Position numbers and translations under genes: made by a program
In this document: positions 1 through 12,128 of the stretch, one piece after another
Position numbering within the stretch: the first letter of the stretch is position 1
Layout: the number at the start of each line of letters is the position of its first letter
The notes under the pieces: generated by a model
What the model was told of the DNA's origin: nothing
Seen by the model: only the letters and a program-made list of their open reading frames with translations
Database searches by the model: none
From: Rutidosis leptorrhynchoides
Taxonomy: Eukaryota > Streptophyta > Magnoliopsida > Asterales > Asteraceae
NCBI RefSeq assembly: GCF_046630445.1
Contig: NC_092340.1
Location: 363,114,001 to 363,178,000 of the forward strand
Direction of reading: 5' to 3'
Length of the DNA: 64,000 nucleotides

Positions 1-1461
1 CTATGCCGTGTGATTTTGAATACAAACTAAGGTATTTACAGTTCATAGTCTTAAAGAGGGACTCGATCCAAGGAGATGGCAAGTTGAATCAACGAAAACG
101 GACTTGTAACGAAGAAACTATGACCGAAACAAAATTGGTTATCCAAGGCTTAAATGACTTCGGGATTCATTGGAAAAATTTACATAAAATCACATACTTC
201 TAAGATAACATGATATTTTATATATATGTACTCATAATTCAATTTCATATGGTTCAGGATCACCCGTAAGCAACACGAGAAGATTAATCATAAGATCCCA
301 TGATTGTACGCAACACGTCATTTGACAACACCGGTACCATGGGTCAAGATTAATCTCGACCAATACATTTATGATGGGGTTTTACGGGAGTTTTATTTAT
401 TTCGTTGGGGGTTGTATTTATTCATTGCGGGTATATTAAACATCTAAAAATGAACCATTAAAAATTGAATTGCTAACCTCGGACTGCTAACTTCGGACTA
501 AGGAAATATTCAAAGTATTAAAAGTATAACAAGTATATATATATAATGTTTGTTTAAAATGAAAACATATTGATATATTATATATGGATAGGTTCGTGAT
601 ATCAACCGGAAGACCGAGTCAAATTATTTATATCATCAAGACAAAAGTGAGTATATAGTCCCACTTTTAAACTCTAAATATTTCGGGATGAGAATACATG
701 TATTTTATGTTTTACGATATGGACACAAGTAACTGAAAAATATATTCTACGTTGAGTTGTACCACTGGCATACTTCCCTGTAGCTTGGTAACTAATATTT
801 ACAGCGGTATTGTAAACGCGAATCCTGTTGATAGATCTATCGGGCCTGACAACCCCAACCGGACTGGACGACCAGTATTCAACGGTTGCACAGTACTTCG
901 TTTTGTGACTACACTTGGTACGGTGTAGTAAGATTTCATATTAAAGGGAATATGCGACGTGAAAATGTTAAGTATGGTTACCAAGTGCTCAACCACTTAG
1001 AATACTTTTATTAAACTGATTATATACGAAATCTTGTGGTCTATATATATATATTGCAGCCGGCATTAAACCTATATCTCACCAACTTTATGTTGACCTT
1101 TTTAAACATGTCTATTCTCAGGTGATTTCTAAAGCTTCCGCTGCATCATGTTGGATCTAACCAGGATCTTGCGTACGCATGTTTGTGTCAAAAATAAAAC
1201 TGCATATCCAAGATGTTGTACTGTAAAATATGCTAGAAACCGTGTTGTTGTCATCATTTGTAAAGTTTGTAAGTCGAAGATTATCGCTAAACGTTAATCT
1301 TCTTTTTATTGTCTTAAGTTTGTAACAAAAATAATGGTTATGGTTTGTAATGTATAATATATGCAGTTTTTTTTCAAAAATGTCTCATATAGAGGTCAAT
1401 ACCTCGCAATGAAATCATACGTTATCTAACGCGTTCTTATGGTTAAGGACGGGTTATGACA
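1..1461 (+). repeat. 5' LTR (3' part only)
   Basis: This is the terminal 1461 bases of a 2738-base LTR, ending in gttatgaca just before the primer-binding site. It is identical by eye to 8242-9702, including AT-rich runs. The short ORFs inside it occur in both LTR copies and show no domain, so I do not call them genes. Confidence 0.93.
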
Positions 1462-1463
1462 TG

Positions 1464-1475
1464 TGGTATCAGAGC
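1464..1475 (+). promoter_or_regulatory. Primer-binding site (initiator tRNA-Met type)
   Basis: TGGTATCAGAGC lies two bases after the LTR end. It is the usual plant LTR-retrotransposon sequence complementary to the 3' end of initiator tRNA-Met and primes minus-strand synthesis. Confidence 0.9.
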
Positions 1476-1649
1476 GTTGGTCTTAGCGAACCAGGTTTGC
1501 ATTAGTGTGTCTAACCGATAAGTCGTTAGGATACATTAGTAAGTCTGGACTTTGACCGGGTCTGATTTAAAAACCATTGCTTATCATTGTTGGTTAAAAT
1601 TTATATGTAAATATTATGTAGTACTAATGGGTTAGTTGTTATATGATAG

Positions 1650-2138
1650 ATGTCGGACTCAAAACTTGTTATCACATTCAGCGATTCCGAACCAGAATCT
1701 TCAGATTGTGTTTCAGTCATTAACATATCCGATGACGAAAATGGTATTTTTGGGGAAGACTCACAATTTCCAGATGAACCAACTATAGAAATATCGGAAA
1801 GTGAACCCGAGGAGGAAAGTGAACCCGAAGAGGAAAGTGAACCCGAGGAGGAAAGTGAACCCGAAGAGGAAAGTGAACCCGAGGAAGAAATACTAGAAAT
1901 TACGAAAGAAAAATTCGATCAAGGAAAGAAACGAAAAGCGAATGAATTAGAAAATTCAAATCCCGAACTTAGTAAGAATGACGTAGCACCAATTCCACTC
2001 AACACTACCACCCCTATTCCCGCTATTCCTATTAGTGCAATCCCCGCATCTAGTTCTTCGGCTCCTCAGCCAAAACGTAGGCAGACAGCTAGGATAAGCG
2101 TTAGGCCATTCATTGGAACTAAACGCCCTAGAAAATAG
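1650..2138 (+). CDS. Acidic accessory ORF upstream of gag, unknown function
   Basis: A 162-codon ORF lies between the primer-binding site and gag in an otherwise intact element. I do not recognise a family. The N-terminal half is strongly acidic and holds five tandem copies of a six-residue ESEPEE unit (DNA about 1797-1885). Three short hydrophobic cores are followed at once by Ser/Asp/Glu: LVITFSDSEPE near residue 6, VSVINISDDE near 22 and TIEISESEPE near 46. These resemble SUMO-interacting motifs. The C-terminus is basic (PKRRQ near 140, ending KRPRK), like a nuclear localisation signal, after a Pro/Ala/Ser-rich linker. No coding zinc finger or membrane segment is visible. It ends 360 bases before gag, so it may need its own message or re-initiation. 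A SUMO- or chromatin-related role is inference only; a disordered protein of another function is equally possible. Confidence 0.6.
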   Translation: MSDSKLVITFSDSEPESSDCVSVINISDDENGIFGEDSQFPDEPTIEISESEPEEESEPEEESEPEEESEPEEESEPEEEILEITKEKFDQGKKRKANELENSNPELSKNDVAPIPLNTTTPIPAIPISAIPASSSSAPQPKRRQTARISVRPFIGTKRPRK

Positions 2139-2498
2139 ACCGAACGATGCACTGCCGTATTAAGCCATGGAATCATATAATGTTTTGTATAATATTATTA
2201 GTGTGGTTTGCTTAAAGTTTGATGTAAGATAAGCATATGTAAAATAGCGAAGTATGAAATGCAATAATTTTCCATGGTTAAGTATTATTTAGATTGTAGT
2301 AATTGATTCTGTACTAAGCTATTAAGTATGAACATTAACGGGTAGGTACTACCCAAGATATAATTATAAAACGCTAATAAGAAGAAAAGGCTTTTATAAT
2401 AATACCTGGTTCATATTATTAACAAGCTATAAATGTACTATAAATACACACTACATCTATAATAATCCATGTGAATAATTATTTTCTTTCATTAGGAA

Positions 2499-5400
2499 AT
2501 GGCGCGATTGAACCGAATGACGGAACAAGAAGTCGAGAACTTCATCAACCAGCGAGTCAACGATAGAATGCTATGGGTCGAAGCTGCAAGAGCTACTGCA
2601 GTTAATCCAAATCCTCGCGTAGGATGCTCCTACAAGACGTTTCAAGCTTGCAAACCTTCATCATTCAGTGGAACGGAAGGACCTATCGGTTTAACCCGAT
2701 GGATAGAAAAGATGGAGACGGTGTTCAAAATCAGCGGTTGTGATGAAAAAGACATGACCAAGTATGCATCGTGCACTTTACAAGATAGTGCACTCACATG
2801 GTGGAAGAATTATGTGAAGGCGGTAGGAGGAGATGCAGCTTATGATACTCCATGGGAAGAATTCAAAGCAATGATAATCACCGAGTATTGTCCAAGGAAT
2901 GAGGTTATTAAGTTAGAAGATGAGTTACGAAATTTGAAGGTGGTTGGTACTGAAATCACCAACTACAATCAGCGATTCATGGAATTGGTTTTACTATGTC
3001 CTGAATTGGTTCCAACCGAAGCACGGAAGATTGAAATGTACAAAGGTGGTTTGCCCAAAAAGGTCAAGGCAAACGTTACAGCATCGAAACCTAAGACAAT
3101 TCATGAAGCTATAACCATGGCAAACGAGCTAATGGATCAGGTCATTTTGGACAAGAAAGCATTCAATACTGAGGTGAAGGTATTGGGGAACAAGAAAAAG
3201 TGGAATGGAGGTTATGATCGAGGTAACCAACAACAACCTTATAAGAAACAAGAAACCACGAAAGGTGCGGGTAGCGGTTCAGGCTTTGGTTACAAAGGAC
3301 AAAGTCCTTTATGCAACCGTTGTCACAAACATCATTTTGGTTACTGTAGTGTGTTGTGCACTAAATGCAATAGACAGGGACATCTTGCTGAAGATTGTAA
3401 GGCTCTCGTTACAAATGCAAATGGTAACAAGACTCCTGCCACCAACGCAAATAGAACTGCTTTGGCTAACATTACTTGTTTTGGGTGTGGAAAACAAGGT
3501 CATTATAAGAGCCAGTGCCCGAATCAGAATGGCGGACCTGCACGTGGAAGAGCGTTTGTTATTAATGCTAGAGAGGCACGAGAAGACCCGGAACTTGTTA
3601 CGGGTACGTTTACCATTAATAACTTATCAGCATCTATTTTATTTGATACTGGCGCCGATAGAAGTTACGTGTGTATAAATTTTTACACTAAATTGAATTG
3701 TTCATCATTACCTCTAGATGCTAAGTACTTGATTGAGTTAGCTAATGGTAAGCTAATTAAAGCCGATAAAATTTGTCGTGATTGTGAAATAAATCTAGCC
3801 GGAGAAACGTTTAAAATCGACTTAATACCCGTAGAATTAGGAGGTTTTGATGTAATAGTCGGCATGGACTGGATGTCCAAAATAGGAGCGGAAGTTGTTT
3901 GTGCTAAGAAGGCAATTCGTATTCCTGGTAAGGATAAAATGCCAGTGATGATTTATGGAGAAAAGGGTAATTCAAAGCTAAAACTCATTAGTTGTTTGAA
4001 AGCCAAGAAGTGTTTAGAAAAGGGATGTTACGCTATTTTAGCACATGTTAATAAAGTCGAAAAGAAAGAAAAGGGCATCAACGACGTGCCTGTGGCAAGA
4101 GATTTTCCTGAAGTTTTTCCGGAAGAGTTGCCGGGATTACCTCCATTTAGATCGGTAGAATTTCAAATAGATTTAGTACCAGGAGCTGCACCAGTGGCTC
4201 GTGCGCCATATAGACTTGCACCGTCCGAATTAAAAGAACTTCAAAGTCAGTTAAAAGAATTATTGGACCGTGGATTCATACGACCGAGTACTTCACCGTG
4301 GGGAGCTCCAATTTTGTTTGTTAAGAAGAAAGATGGATCTTTTAGGATGTGCATAGATTATCGTGAATTAAATAAGTTAACTATCAAAAATCGGTATCCA
4401 CTACCGAGAATTGACGACTTATTTGATCAACTCCAGGGATCATGTGTTTATTCGAAAATCGACCTAAGATCGGGCTATCATCAACTACGTGTCAAAGAAG
4501 AGGACATTCCGAAAACTGCTTTTCGAACACGTTATGGTCATTACGAATTTTTGGTCATGCCGTTTGGGTTGACAAATGCGCCAGCTGTATTCATGGACCT
4601 CATGAATCGAGTTTGTAGTCCGTATTTAGATAAGTTTGTTATCGTTTTCATTGATGATATTCTTATCTATTCCAAGAATGAGCAAGAGCATGAAGAGCAT
4701 TTAAGGTTGATACTGGAGTTGTTGAGAAAAGAACAACTTTATGCTAAATTTTCTAAGTGTGCTTTCTGGTTGAAAGAAGTGCAATTTCTTGGTCACGTTG
4801 TTAATAGCGAAGGAATTCAGGTTGATCCAGCAAAAACTGAAGCTATTGAAAAATGGGAGACTCCTAAGACACCAACGCAGATACGTCAATTTTTGGGTTT
4901 AGCCGGTTATTATAGAAGGTTTATTCAAGATTTTTCCCGAATAGCTAAGCCGCTGACAACATTAACGCAAAAAGGGAAGAAATACGAATGGACCTCGGAG
5001 CAGGAGAACGCATTTCAATTACTGAAGAAGAAGTTAACTACGGCGCCTATTTTATCGTTACCTGAAGGGAACGATGATTTTGAAATATATTGTGACGCTT
5101 CGCGACAAGGTTTTGGTTGTGTTCTTATGCAACGAAAGAAAGTAATTGCATTTGCATCTCGACAATTGAAGATTCACGAGCGGAATTATACGACGCATGA
5201 TCTAGAATTGGGAGCAGTCGTGTTTGCATTGAAGATGTGGAGACACTACTTGTATGGGGTTAAATTCACTGTGTTTACTGATCATAAAAGCCTTCAACAT
5301 ATTTTTGATCAGAAACAGCTGAACATGAGGCAACGTAGGTGGGTCGAGCTGATAAACGACTATGATTGTGAAATTCGTTATCATCCCGGGAAGGCGAACG

Positions 5401-6917
5401 TGGTGGCCGATGCTCTAAGCAGAAAGGAACGAGAACCAATCCGAGTACGAGCGATGAACATAAAAATTCGCATGAATCTCAACTCACAAATCAAAGAAGT
5501 TCAACGAGAAGCACTTACTAAAGAAAATATAGGAAATGAAATAATGAAGAAGTATGAGAAGCAACTCGTTATGCGGGAAGATGGAATTCGATATTTTGCA
5601 AATCGTATTTGGGTACCGAAGTTGGGTGGATTAAGGAAGTTGATATTGAACGAGGCACATAAGACAAGATATTCGATACATCCTGGAGTTGGAAAGATGT
5701 ACCAAGATCTTAAGACGCATTATTGGTGGCCTAATTTGAAGATAGACGTTGCAACATATGTTGGGGAGTGTTTAACTTGTTCTAAGGTCAAAGCAGAACA
5801 CCAGAAGCCGTCAGGGTTACTTCAACAACCAGAAATCCCAGAATGGAAATGGGATGGTATTACCATGGATTTCATCACGAAGTTACCAAAGACTGCCTGG
5901 GGATACGACACCATTTGGGTGATTGTTGATCGTCTCACCAAGTCTGCACATTTCTTGCCTATAAAGGAAACGGATAGAATGGAGAAACTATTACGATTGT
6001 ATATAAAGGAAGTTGTTTCAAGGCATGGGATACCTATTTCCATTATATCCGATCGTGATAGTAGATTTACCTCAAAGTTTTGGCAATCACTACAGGAGGC
6101 ATTAGGAACTCGTTTGGATATGAGTACCGCATATCATCCGCAGACCGACGGGCAGAGTGAAAGAACAATTCAGACTCTTGAAGACATGCTCAGGGCATGT
6201 GTGATCGATTTTGGAAACGGTTGGGATAAATATCTACCGTTAGCAGAATTCTCGTATAATAATAGTTATCATGCGAGCATTGGAGCTGCGCCATTCGAAG
6301 CATTGTATGGAAGGAAGTGTAGATCTCCTATCTGTTGGAATGAAGTAGGAGATCGACAATTAACTGGTCCCGAGATCATACATGAAACGACTGAGAAGAT
6401 AGTGCAAATCAAGGAGAGATTAAAAACAGCCCGCAGTCGCCAAAAGAGCTACGCCGATGTCCGAAGGAAACCATTAAAGTTTCAGGTCGGGGACATGGTT
6501 ATGCTAAAGGTGTCACCTTGGAAAGGTGTAATACGTTTCGGCAAAAGGGGTAAACTGAACCCAAGATACGTAGGCCCGTTTAAGATCATCGAACGCATTG
6601 GACCGGTAGCTTATCGACTCGAGTTACCACAACAACTCGCCGGAGTACATAATACCTTTCACGTCTCAAACCTTAAGAAGTGTCTTGCAAAGGAAGACCT
6701 CACCATTCCTCTTGAAGAAATCCATGTCGACGAGAAACTACAATTCGTCGAAGAACCAATCGAAATCATGGACCGTGAAGTTAAACAGCTCAAACAGAGC
6801 AATATACCGATTGTTAAGGTTCGTTGGAATGCTAGAAGAGGTCCCGAGTTTACTTGGGAACGAGAGGATCAGATGAAGCAAAAGTATCCACACTTGTTTC
6901 TCGATGACGCAAAATAG
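2499..6917 (+). CDS. gag-pol: Gag-Pol polyprotein of Tekay-like chromovirus, intact
   Basis: One 1472-codon frame carries the whole retrotransposon replication set. Residue positions are approximate. A retrotransposon Gag domain (90-190) is followed by CCHC zinc knuckles ([14 protein letters not shown] at 287, [14 protein letters not shown] at 327). Next come an aspartic protease ([10 protein letters not shown], catalytic Asp near 383), reverse transcriptase ([10 protein letters not shown] near 655, FIDDILIYS near 717), RNase H ([10 protein letters not shown] near 865) and integrase. The integrase has an HHCC finger (1055-1095) and DDE residues in MDFITKL, SDRDSRF and the QSERT region (1122, 1184, 1220). 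The last 55 residues (about 1416-1470, with [16 protein letters not shown]) fit a chromodomain, which in chromoviruses steers integration to chromatin marks. There is no stop or frameshift between gag and pol, so it is read as one polyprotein cut by its own protease. The start ATG follows a long AT-rich leader. Confidence 0.95.
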   Translation: MARLNRMTEQEVENFINQRVNDRMLWVEAARATAVNPNPRVGCSYKTFQACKPSSFSGTEGPIGLTRWIEKMETVFKISGCDEKDMTKYASCTLQDSALTWWKNYVKAVGGDAAYDTPWEEFKAMIITEYCPRNEVIKLEDELRNLKVVGTEITNYNQRFMELVLLCPELVPTEARKIEMYKGGLPKKVKANVTASKPKTIHEAITMANELMDQVILDKKAFNTEVKVLGNKKKWNGGYDRGNQQQPYKKQETTKGAGSGSGFGYKGQSPLCNRCHKHHFGYCSVLCTKCNRQGHLAEDCKALVTNANGNKTPATNANRTALANITCFGCGKQGHYKSQCPNQNGGPARGRAFVINAREAREDPELVTGTFTINNLSASILFDTGADRSYVCINFYTKLNCSSLPLDAKYLIELANGKLIKADKICRDCEINLAGETFKIDLIPVELGGFDVIVGMDWMSKIGAEVVCAKKAIRIPGKDKMPVMIYGEKGNSKLKLISCLKAKKCLEKGCYAILAHVNKVEKKEKGINDVPVARDFPEVFPEELPGLPPFRSVEFQIDLVPGAAPVARAPYRLAPSELKELQSQLKELLDRGFIRPSTSPWGAPILFVKKKDGSFRMCIDYRELNKLTIKNRYPLPRIDDLFDQLQGSCVYSKIDLRSGYHQLRVKEEDIPKTAFRTRYGHYEFLVMPFGLTNAPAVFMDLMNRVCSPYLDKFVIVFIDDILIYSKNEQEHEEHLRLILELLRKEQLYAKFSKCAFWLKEVQFLGHVVNSEGIQVDPAKTEAIEKWETPKTPTQIRQFLGLAGYYRRFIQDFSRIAKPLTTLTQKGKKYEWTSEQENAFQLLKKKLTTAPILSLPEGNDDFEIYCDASRQGFGCVLMQRKKVIAFASRQLKIHERNYTTHDLELGAVVFALKMWRHYLYGVKFTVFTDHKSLQHIFDQKQLNMRQRRWVELINDYDCEIRYHPGKANVVADALSRKEREPIRVRAMNIKIRMNLNSQIKEVQREALTKENIGNEIMKKYEKQLVMREDGIRYFANRIWVPKLGGLRKLILNEAHKTRYSIHPGVGKMYQDLKTHYWWPNLKIDVATYVGECLTCSKVKAEHQKPSGLLQQPEIPEWKWDGITMDFITKLPKTAWGYDTIWVIVDRLTKSAHFLPIKETDRMEKLLRLYIKEVVSRHGIPISIISDRDSRFTSKFWQSLQEALGTRLDMSTAYHPQTDGQSERTIQTLEDMLRACVIDFGNGWDKYLPLAEFSYNNSYHASIGAAPFEALYGRKCRSPICWNEVGDRQLTGPEIIHETTEKIVQIKERLKTARSRQKSYADVRRKPLKFQVGDMVMLKVSPWKGVIRFGKRGKLNPRYVGPFKIIERIGPVAYRLELPQQLAGVHNTFHVSNLKKCLAKEDLTIPLEEIHVDEKLQFVEEPIEIMDREVKQLKQSNIPIVKVRWNARRGPEFTWEREDQMKQKYPHLFLDDAK

Positions 6918-6953
6918 GTACAATTTTAAAATTTCGGGACGAAATTTATTTAA

Positions 6954-6964
6954 CGGGGAGGTAA
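6954..6964 (+). promoter_or_regulatory. Polypurine tract
   Basis: CGGGGAGGTAA lies immediately before the 3' LTR start TGTAACGACCCG and is the expected primer for plus-strand DNA synthesis. Confidence 0.8.
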
Positions 6965-9702
6965 TGTAACGACCCGCACTTTTTCGATCATTCTATACTT
7001 ATAAGATTAATATTTACATAAATTAAACCTTGCCAACATGATAAGCAATCCAAATTGTCGAGATTTATATTTCCGAAAAGAGTTTTACACAACGTTTGAC
7101 CGTCTAGTTTGACCGATGATATCACGAACTATACAATATATGATAATTGTACGTTTGTGTATATAAATGTATATATACATATTTAACATGATTAATAAAT
7201 GTTTTAATATCTCATTTTGTATTAATAACAACAAGTTATATGTGTATTTTGAAACTACTAACTTAAGTTTTCAAAACGATAACTATACGTAACGTTATTT
7301 GACATAAATACTTAAGACTTATAATGTTTATACATATATCGTATAAGTAATGTATTTAATCACTTTTAAGAACTTAAATACATAAAATCATATAAGTGTA
7401 TTCACAAAAGATAGCTATATTTGAATCCTCATTCCATTTTTCACAAAATTTCTATACGTATACCTAGAGTATTTGTACTCGTATCATACCAAGCTTCTAT
7501 ACGTATTTACTAATAGTAAATACACATCAAAATCACCACCTAACCAGCCATTATTCATGCCATGAGGGCTAGGTAATTGAACTTGGAAGCAATTAGGACT
7601 AGATACATAAAATTATCACTTGAAATTTTGTCTCCATACTCCCCCATTCACGTTTTTTAAAGGGTTAGGAGTAACCCATTTTTGATTCATTTTACTCCAA
7701 GTATCTAGCCAAAACACACACATACTTATGAACCCTAAAACACCTTAACCACCTCAGCTCATAACCTTGAAGATCTAGCTTCAAAAACCATACTAAAACA
7801 CCATAAGAAAACCATACAAAAACACTTCAAGAAAACCCTCCAAGAACACCAACTTACTTCCAATCTTTCATCCACTTCTATCACCCTTTTGATTCTAGCT
7901 TCTTACTTCTCTTTTACAGCAACTTCATCCAAGGAACTTGAGGTAGAATATATGTTCATAACCTTATTCGATTCATATATATATAGCTATCATATTTTGT
8001 GGTATACAAGTTTAACAACAAGAACATAGTTTGAATGTTTTCAAACTTGTTTGCAAACTAAATAGATCCTTCTAACTTAACTTTTAAAATACTTCAAGAC
8101 CTGTAATATAACTTATGTATATGCTAATTTAACAAGGTAAAACTTGGTTTTTCAAAGTATAGGTATTTTTAGAAAAATGGTCATTAAATGATTTTGTTGT
8201 AACGAAAATGATTAACTTCATAAGTTTCACTAAAGTTTGACCTATGCCGTGTGATTTTGAATACAAACTAAGGTATTTACAGTTCATAGTCTTAAAGAGG
8301 GACTCGATCCAAGGAGATGGCAAGTTGAATCAACGAAAACGGACTTGTAACGAAGAAACTATGACCGAAACAAAATTGGTTATCCAAGGCTTAAATGACT
8401 TCGGGATTCATTGGAAAAATTTACATAAAATCACATACTTCTAAGATAACATGATATTTTATATATATGTACTCATAATTCAATTTCATATGGTTCAGGA
8501 TCACCCGTAAGCAACACGAGAAGATTAATCATAAGATCCCATGATTGTACGCAACACGTCATTTGACAACACCGGTACCATGGGTCAAGATTAATCTCGA
8601 CCAATACATTTATGATGGGGTTTTACGGGAGTTTTATTTATTTCGTTGGGGGTTGTATTTATTCATTGCGGGTATATTAAACATCTAAAAATGAACCATT
8701 AAAAATTGAATTGCTAACCTCGGACTGCTAACTTCGGACTAAGGAAATATTCAAAGTATTAAAAGTATAACAAGTATATATATATAATGTTTGTTTAAAA
8801 TGAAAACATATTGATATATTATATATGGATAGGTTCGTGATATCAACCGGAAGACCGAGTCAAATTATTTATATCATCAAGACAAAAGTGAGTATATAGT
8901 CCCACTTTTAAACTCTAAATATTTCGGGATGAGAATACATGTATTTTATGTTTTACGATATGGACACAAGTAACTGAAAAATATATTCTACGTTGAGTTG
9001 TACCACTGGCATACTTCCCTGTAGCTTGGTAACTAATATTTACAGCGGTATTGTAAACGCGAATCCTGTTGATAGATCTATCGGGCCTGACAACCCCAAC
9101 CGGACTGGACGACCAGTATTCAACGGTTGCACAGTACTTCGTTTTGTGACTACACTTGGTACGGTGTAGTAAGATTTCATATTAAAGGGAATATGCGACG
9201 TGAAAATGTTAAGTATGGTTACCAAGTGCTCAACCACTTAGAATACTTTTATTAAACTGATTATATACGAAATCTTGTGGTCTATATATATATATTGCAG
9301 CCGGCATTAAACCTATATCTCACCAACTTTATGTTGACCTTTTTAAACATGTCTATTCTCAGGTGATTTCTAAAGCTTCCGCTGCATCATGTTGGATCTA
9401 ACCAGGATCTTGCGTACGCATGTTTGTGTCAAAAATAAAACTGCATATCCAAGATGTTGTACTGTAAAATATGCTAGAAACCGTGTTGTTGTCATCATTT
9501 GTAAAGTTTGTAAGTCGAAGATTATCGCTAAACGTTAATCTTCTTTTTATTGTCTTAAGTTTGTAACAAAAATAATGGTTATGGTTTGTAATGTATAATA
9601 TATGCAGTTTTTTTTCAAAAATGTCTCATATAGAGGTCAATACCTCGCAATGAAATCATACGTTATCTAACGCGTTCTTATGGTTAAGGACGGGTTATGA
9701 CA
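6965..9702 (+). repeat. 3' LTR, complete (2738 bases)
   Basis: It starts TGTAACGACCCGCAC and ends GGGTTATGACA, so it has TG...CA ends. The last 1461 bases match the window's first 1461 bases without a visible difference. No GC-rich hairpin pair like those in the Athila-type LTRs of this window was seen. Confidence 0.93.
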
Positions 9703-10970
9703 AATGGATCCTTGGATGGCTCAAAGTTCTTGAAGCAAAATCATGACACGAAAACAAGTTCAAGTAAGATCATCACTTGAAATAAGATTGTTATAGTTAT
9801 AGAAATTGAACCAAAGTTTGAATATGATTATTACCTTGTATTAGAATGATAACCTACTGTAAGAAACAAAGATTTCTTGAGGTTGGATGATCACCTTACA
9901 AGATTGGAAGTGAGCTAGCAAACTTGAAAGTATTCTTGATTTTATGAAACTAGAACTTTTGGAATTTATGAAGAACACTTAGAACTTGAAGATAGAACTT
10001 GAGAGAGTTCAATTAGATGAAGAAAATTGAAGAATGAAAGTGTTTGTAGGTGTTTTTGGTCGTTGGTGTATGGATTAGATATAAAGGATATGTAATTTTG
10101 TTTTCATGTAAATAAGTCATGAATGATTACTCATATTTTTGTAATCTTATGAGATATTTCATGCTAGTTGCCAAATGATGGTTCCCACATGTGTTAGGTG
10201 ACTCACATGGGCTGCTAAGAGCTGATCATTGGAGTGTATATACCAATAGTACATACATCTAAAAGCTGTGTATTGTACGAGTACGAATACGGGTGCATAC
10301 GAGTAGAATTGTTGATGAAACTGAACGAGAATGTAATTGTAAGCATTTTTGTTAAGTAGAAGTATTTTGATAAGTGTATTGAAGTCTTTCAAAAGTGTAT
10401 AAATACATATTAAAACACTACATGTATATACATTTTAACTGAGTCGTTAAGTCATCGTTAGTCGTTACATGTAAGTGTTGTTTTGAAACCTTTAGGTTAA
10501 CGATCTTGTTAAATGTTGTTAACCCAATGTTTATAATATCAAAAGAGATTTTAAATTATTATATTATCATGATATTATGATGTACGAATATCTCTTAATA
10601 TGATATATATACATTAAATGTCGTTACAACAATAAACGTTACATATATGTCTCGTTTCAAAATCATTAAGTTAGTAGTCTTGTTTTTACATATGTAGTTC
10701 ATTGTTAATATAATTGATGATATGTTTACTTATCATAATATCATGTTAACTATATATATAACCATATATATGTCATCATATAGTTTTTTTTTACAAGTTT
10801 TAACGTTCGTGAATCACCGGTCAACTTGGGTGGTCAATTGTCTATATGAAACCTATTTTAATTAATCAAGTCTTAAAAAGTTTGATTGCTTAACATGTTG
10901 GAAACATTTAATCATGTAAACATCAATCTCAATTAATATATATAAACATGGAAAACTTCGGGTCACTACA
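9703..10970 (-). repeat. Part of a reverse-oriented Ty3/gypsy LTR, interrupted by the Tekay-like element
   Basis: Read on the minus strand it starts TGTAGTGACCCGAAG at 10970, the LTR start of a common Asteraceae Ty3/gypsy family, with typical AT-rich LTR sequence. It ends abruptly at 9702/9703 where the Tekay-like element is inserted; the remainder should lie left of the window. There is no coding potential. It has itself landed inside the ORF that begins at 10971. Confidence 0.7.
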
Positions 10971-12128
10971 AGGGGTTTGTATACTCTTCATTCTAAAGTT
11001 GTTGAGGTACCGAGGGTCATAGAATGGGGACCATTAGAAGCTGTAGAATTGGCCGGGCCAATTAGGGAATTACTTGCACAGAGGTATGGTAATTCTACTT
11101 TTAATGACTGGGTACGTTTATTCACCATGCGTAGACCTGTATATAAAGTATGGTGTGAAGAATTGTTGTGTAGTATAGAATTAAATGATCGGGTAGCTAG
11201 TTTAACCGATCGATATTTTATTAGATTTTTGTTAGGAGGTTCGATGCACCACATGTCTTTACTAGACATGTCTCAGGATTTACGTATATATACGCCTGAG
11301 GAGTTAGCATCTGCCGATTGTAGAGGGTTGATACTAAATGGTAGAAAGATAGATGAAAATTTTGATACACATGGTGTATGGAGTCAAATGACAAGCCATC
11401 ACCGATTCAAAGGGGGAAATTACTCTTATTTGGATATAGATAGAGCTGAATTAAGAGTGATTCATAGGTTTTTAGCTAATTCGATTACACAAAGAGGTAA
11501 GAACAAGGAAAAGGTAAATGAACAGGATTTGTTTTACCATATGTGTATTCGAGACCCACAAAGCGCTGTAAGTATACCTTATTGTGTGGGTTATTATTTA
11601 TCAGCTATGGTTAGGGGGATGAGACCGCATAGCATAATAGGAGGTGGTATTTTTATTACTTTGATTGCTGAATATCTCGGTGTGGATATAAGTCGGGGGG
11701 GATTATTAGTCGAAGAACCAGAACCCCGCGATACAATAGGTTTAAATGTATACCATGGTGCGAAAGTTTTGAAGAGGCGAAATAACGCCGCAGTACAATA
11801 CCATGGTAGACATCCACATGTTGAGAGAAACCAACAGCAAGGTAATGTAGGAGGGGGAAATGAAATGCAAGAAATGCAAAGGTTTATAGCTTCACAGGAG
11901 TACGAAAATGCTAGACAGAGAGCATTTAAAGATTGGCAAGTTCATCAAAACCAAATCATAGCTCATTGCCAACATATAGGTAGAAACTATATTCCTACTC
12001 CAAAACCCATATTCCCTCCCTGGTCTATAGAGATGCAACCACCGTATCCTACGTATAACCCTGCCGAAGCATTTTATAGTACCTATGGTTATGCATGGAA
12101 CCCCTATTGGTATCAGTATCATCCCTAG
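10971..12128 (+). CDS. Athila ORF1-like (env-position) protein, 5'-truncated
   Basis: An open frame of about 385 codons matches the related ORF at 36566-37918 from residue 70 onward; the first 70 or so codons are missing because an LTR was inserted at 10970/10971. It resembles the plant transposon protein family first named from Athila ORF1, which lies downstream of pol in this lineage, in the position of an envelope gene. Conserved blocks include RELLAQRYGNS, FIRFLLGG, IHRFLANSITQRGKN and DLFYHMCIRDP, followed by a Gly/Ile-rich hydrophobic patch (IIGGGIFITLIAEYLGV). The C-terminus is rich in Tyr, Pro and Trp. No signal peptide can be judged because the start is lost, and the molecular function of the family is unknown. 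Unlike its sister copy, this one keeps the C-terminal frame open. Confidence 0.75.
   Translation, partial: RGLYTLHSKVVEVPRVIEWGPLEAVELAGPIRELLAQRYGNSTFNDWVRLFTMRRPVYKVWCEELLCSIELNDRVASLTDRYFIRFLLGGSMHHMSLLDMSQDLRIYTPEELASADCRGLILNGRKIDENFDTHGVWSQMTSHHRFKGGNYSYLDIDRAELRVIHRFLANSITQRGKNKEKVNEQDLFYHMCIRDPQSAVSIPYCVGYYLSAMVRGMRPHSIIGGGIFITLIAEYLGVDISRGGLLVEEPEPRDTIGLNVYHGAKVLKRRNNAAVQYHGRHPHVERNQQQGNVGGGNEMQEMQRFIASQEYENARQRAFKDWQVHQNQIIAHCQHIGRNYIPTPKPIFPPWSIEMQPPYPTYNPAEAFYSTYGYAWNPYWYQYHP

Larger units (their letters stand above)
1..9702 (+). mobile_element. Intact Tekay-like Ty3/gypsy chromovirus, 5' LTR cut by window edge
   Basis: Order on the plus strand: partial 5' LTR, tRNA-Met-type primer site, acidic accessory ORF, single gag-pol ORF ending in a chromodomain, polypurine tract, complete 3' LTR. 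The 3' LTR is 2738 bases, so about 1276 bases of the 5' LTR lie left of the window. Positions 1-1461 match 8242-9702 at a constant offset of 8241, and I found no mismatch by eye. Unbroken coding and identical LTRs indicate a very recent insertion by an element that may still be autonomous. The element sits inside a reverse-oriented LTR; the right flank starts aatgg, but the left flank needed to prove the TSD is outside the window. Confidence 0.93.

Noticed and set aside
3..203. 66-codon ORF present in both LTRs (also 8244-8444), and the minus-strand pair at 799-996 and 9040-9237
   Set aside because: They occur twice only because the LTRs are identical. No domain or coding signature is seen.
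3205..3678. Alternative-frame ORF within gag
   Set aside because: It overlaps the intact gag-pol frame that carries the zinc knuckles and protease.
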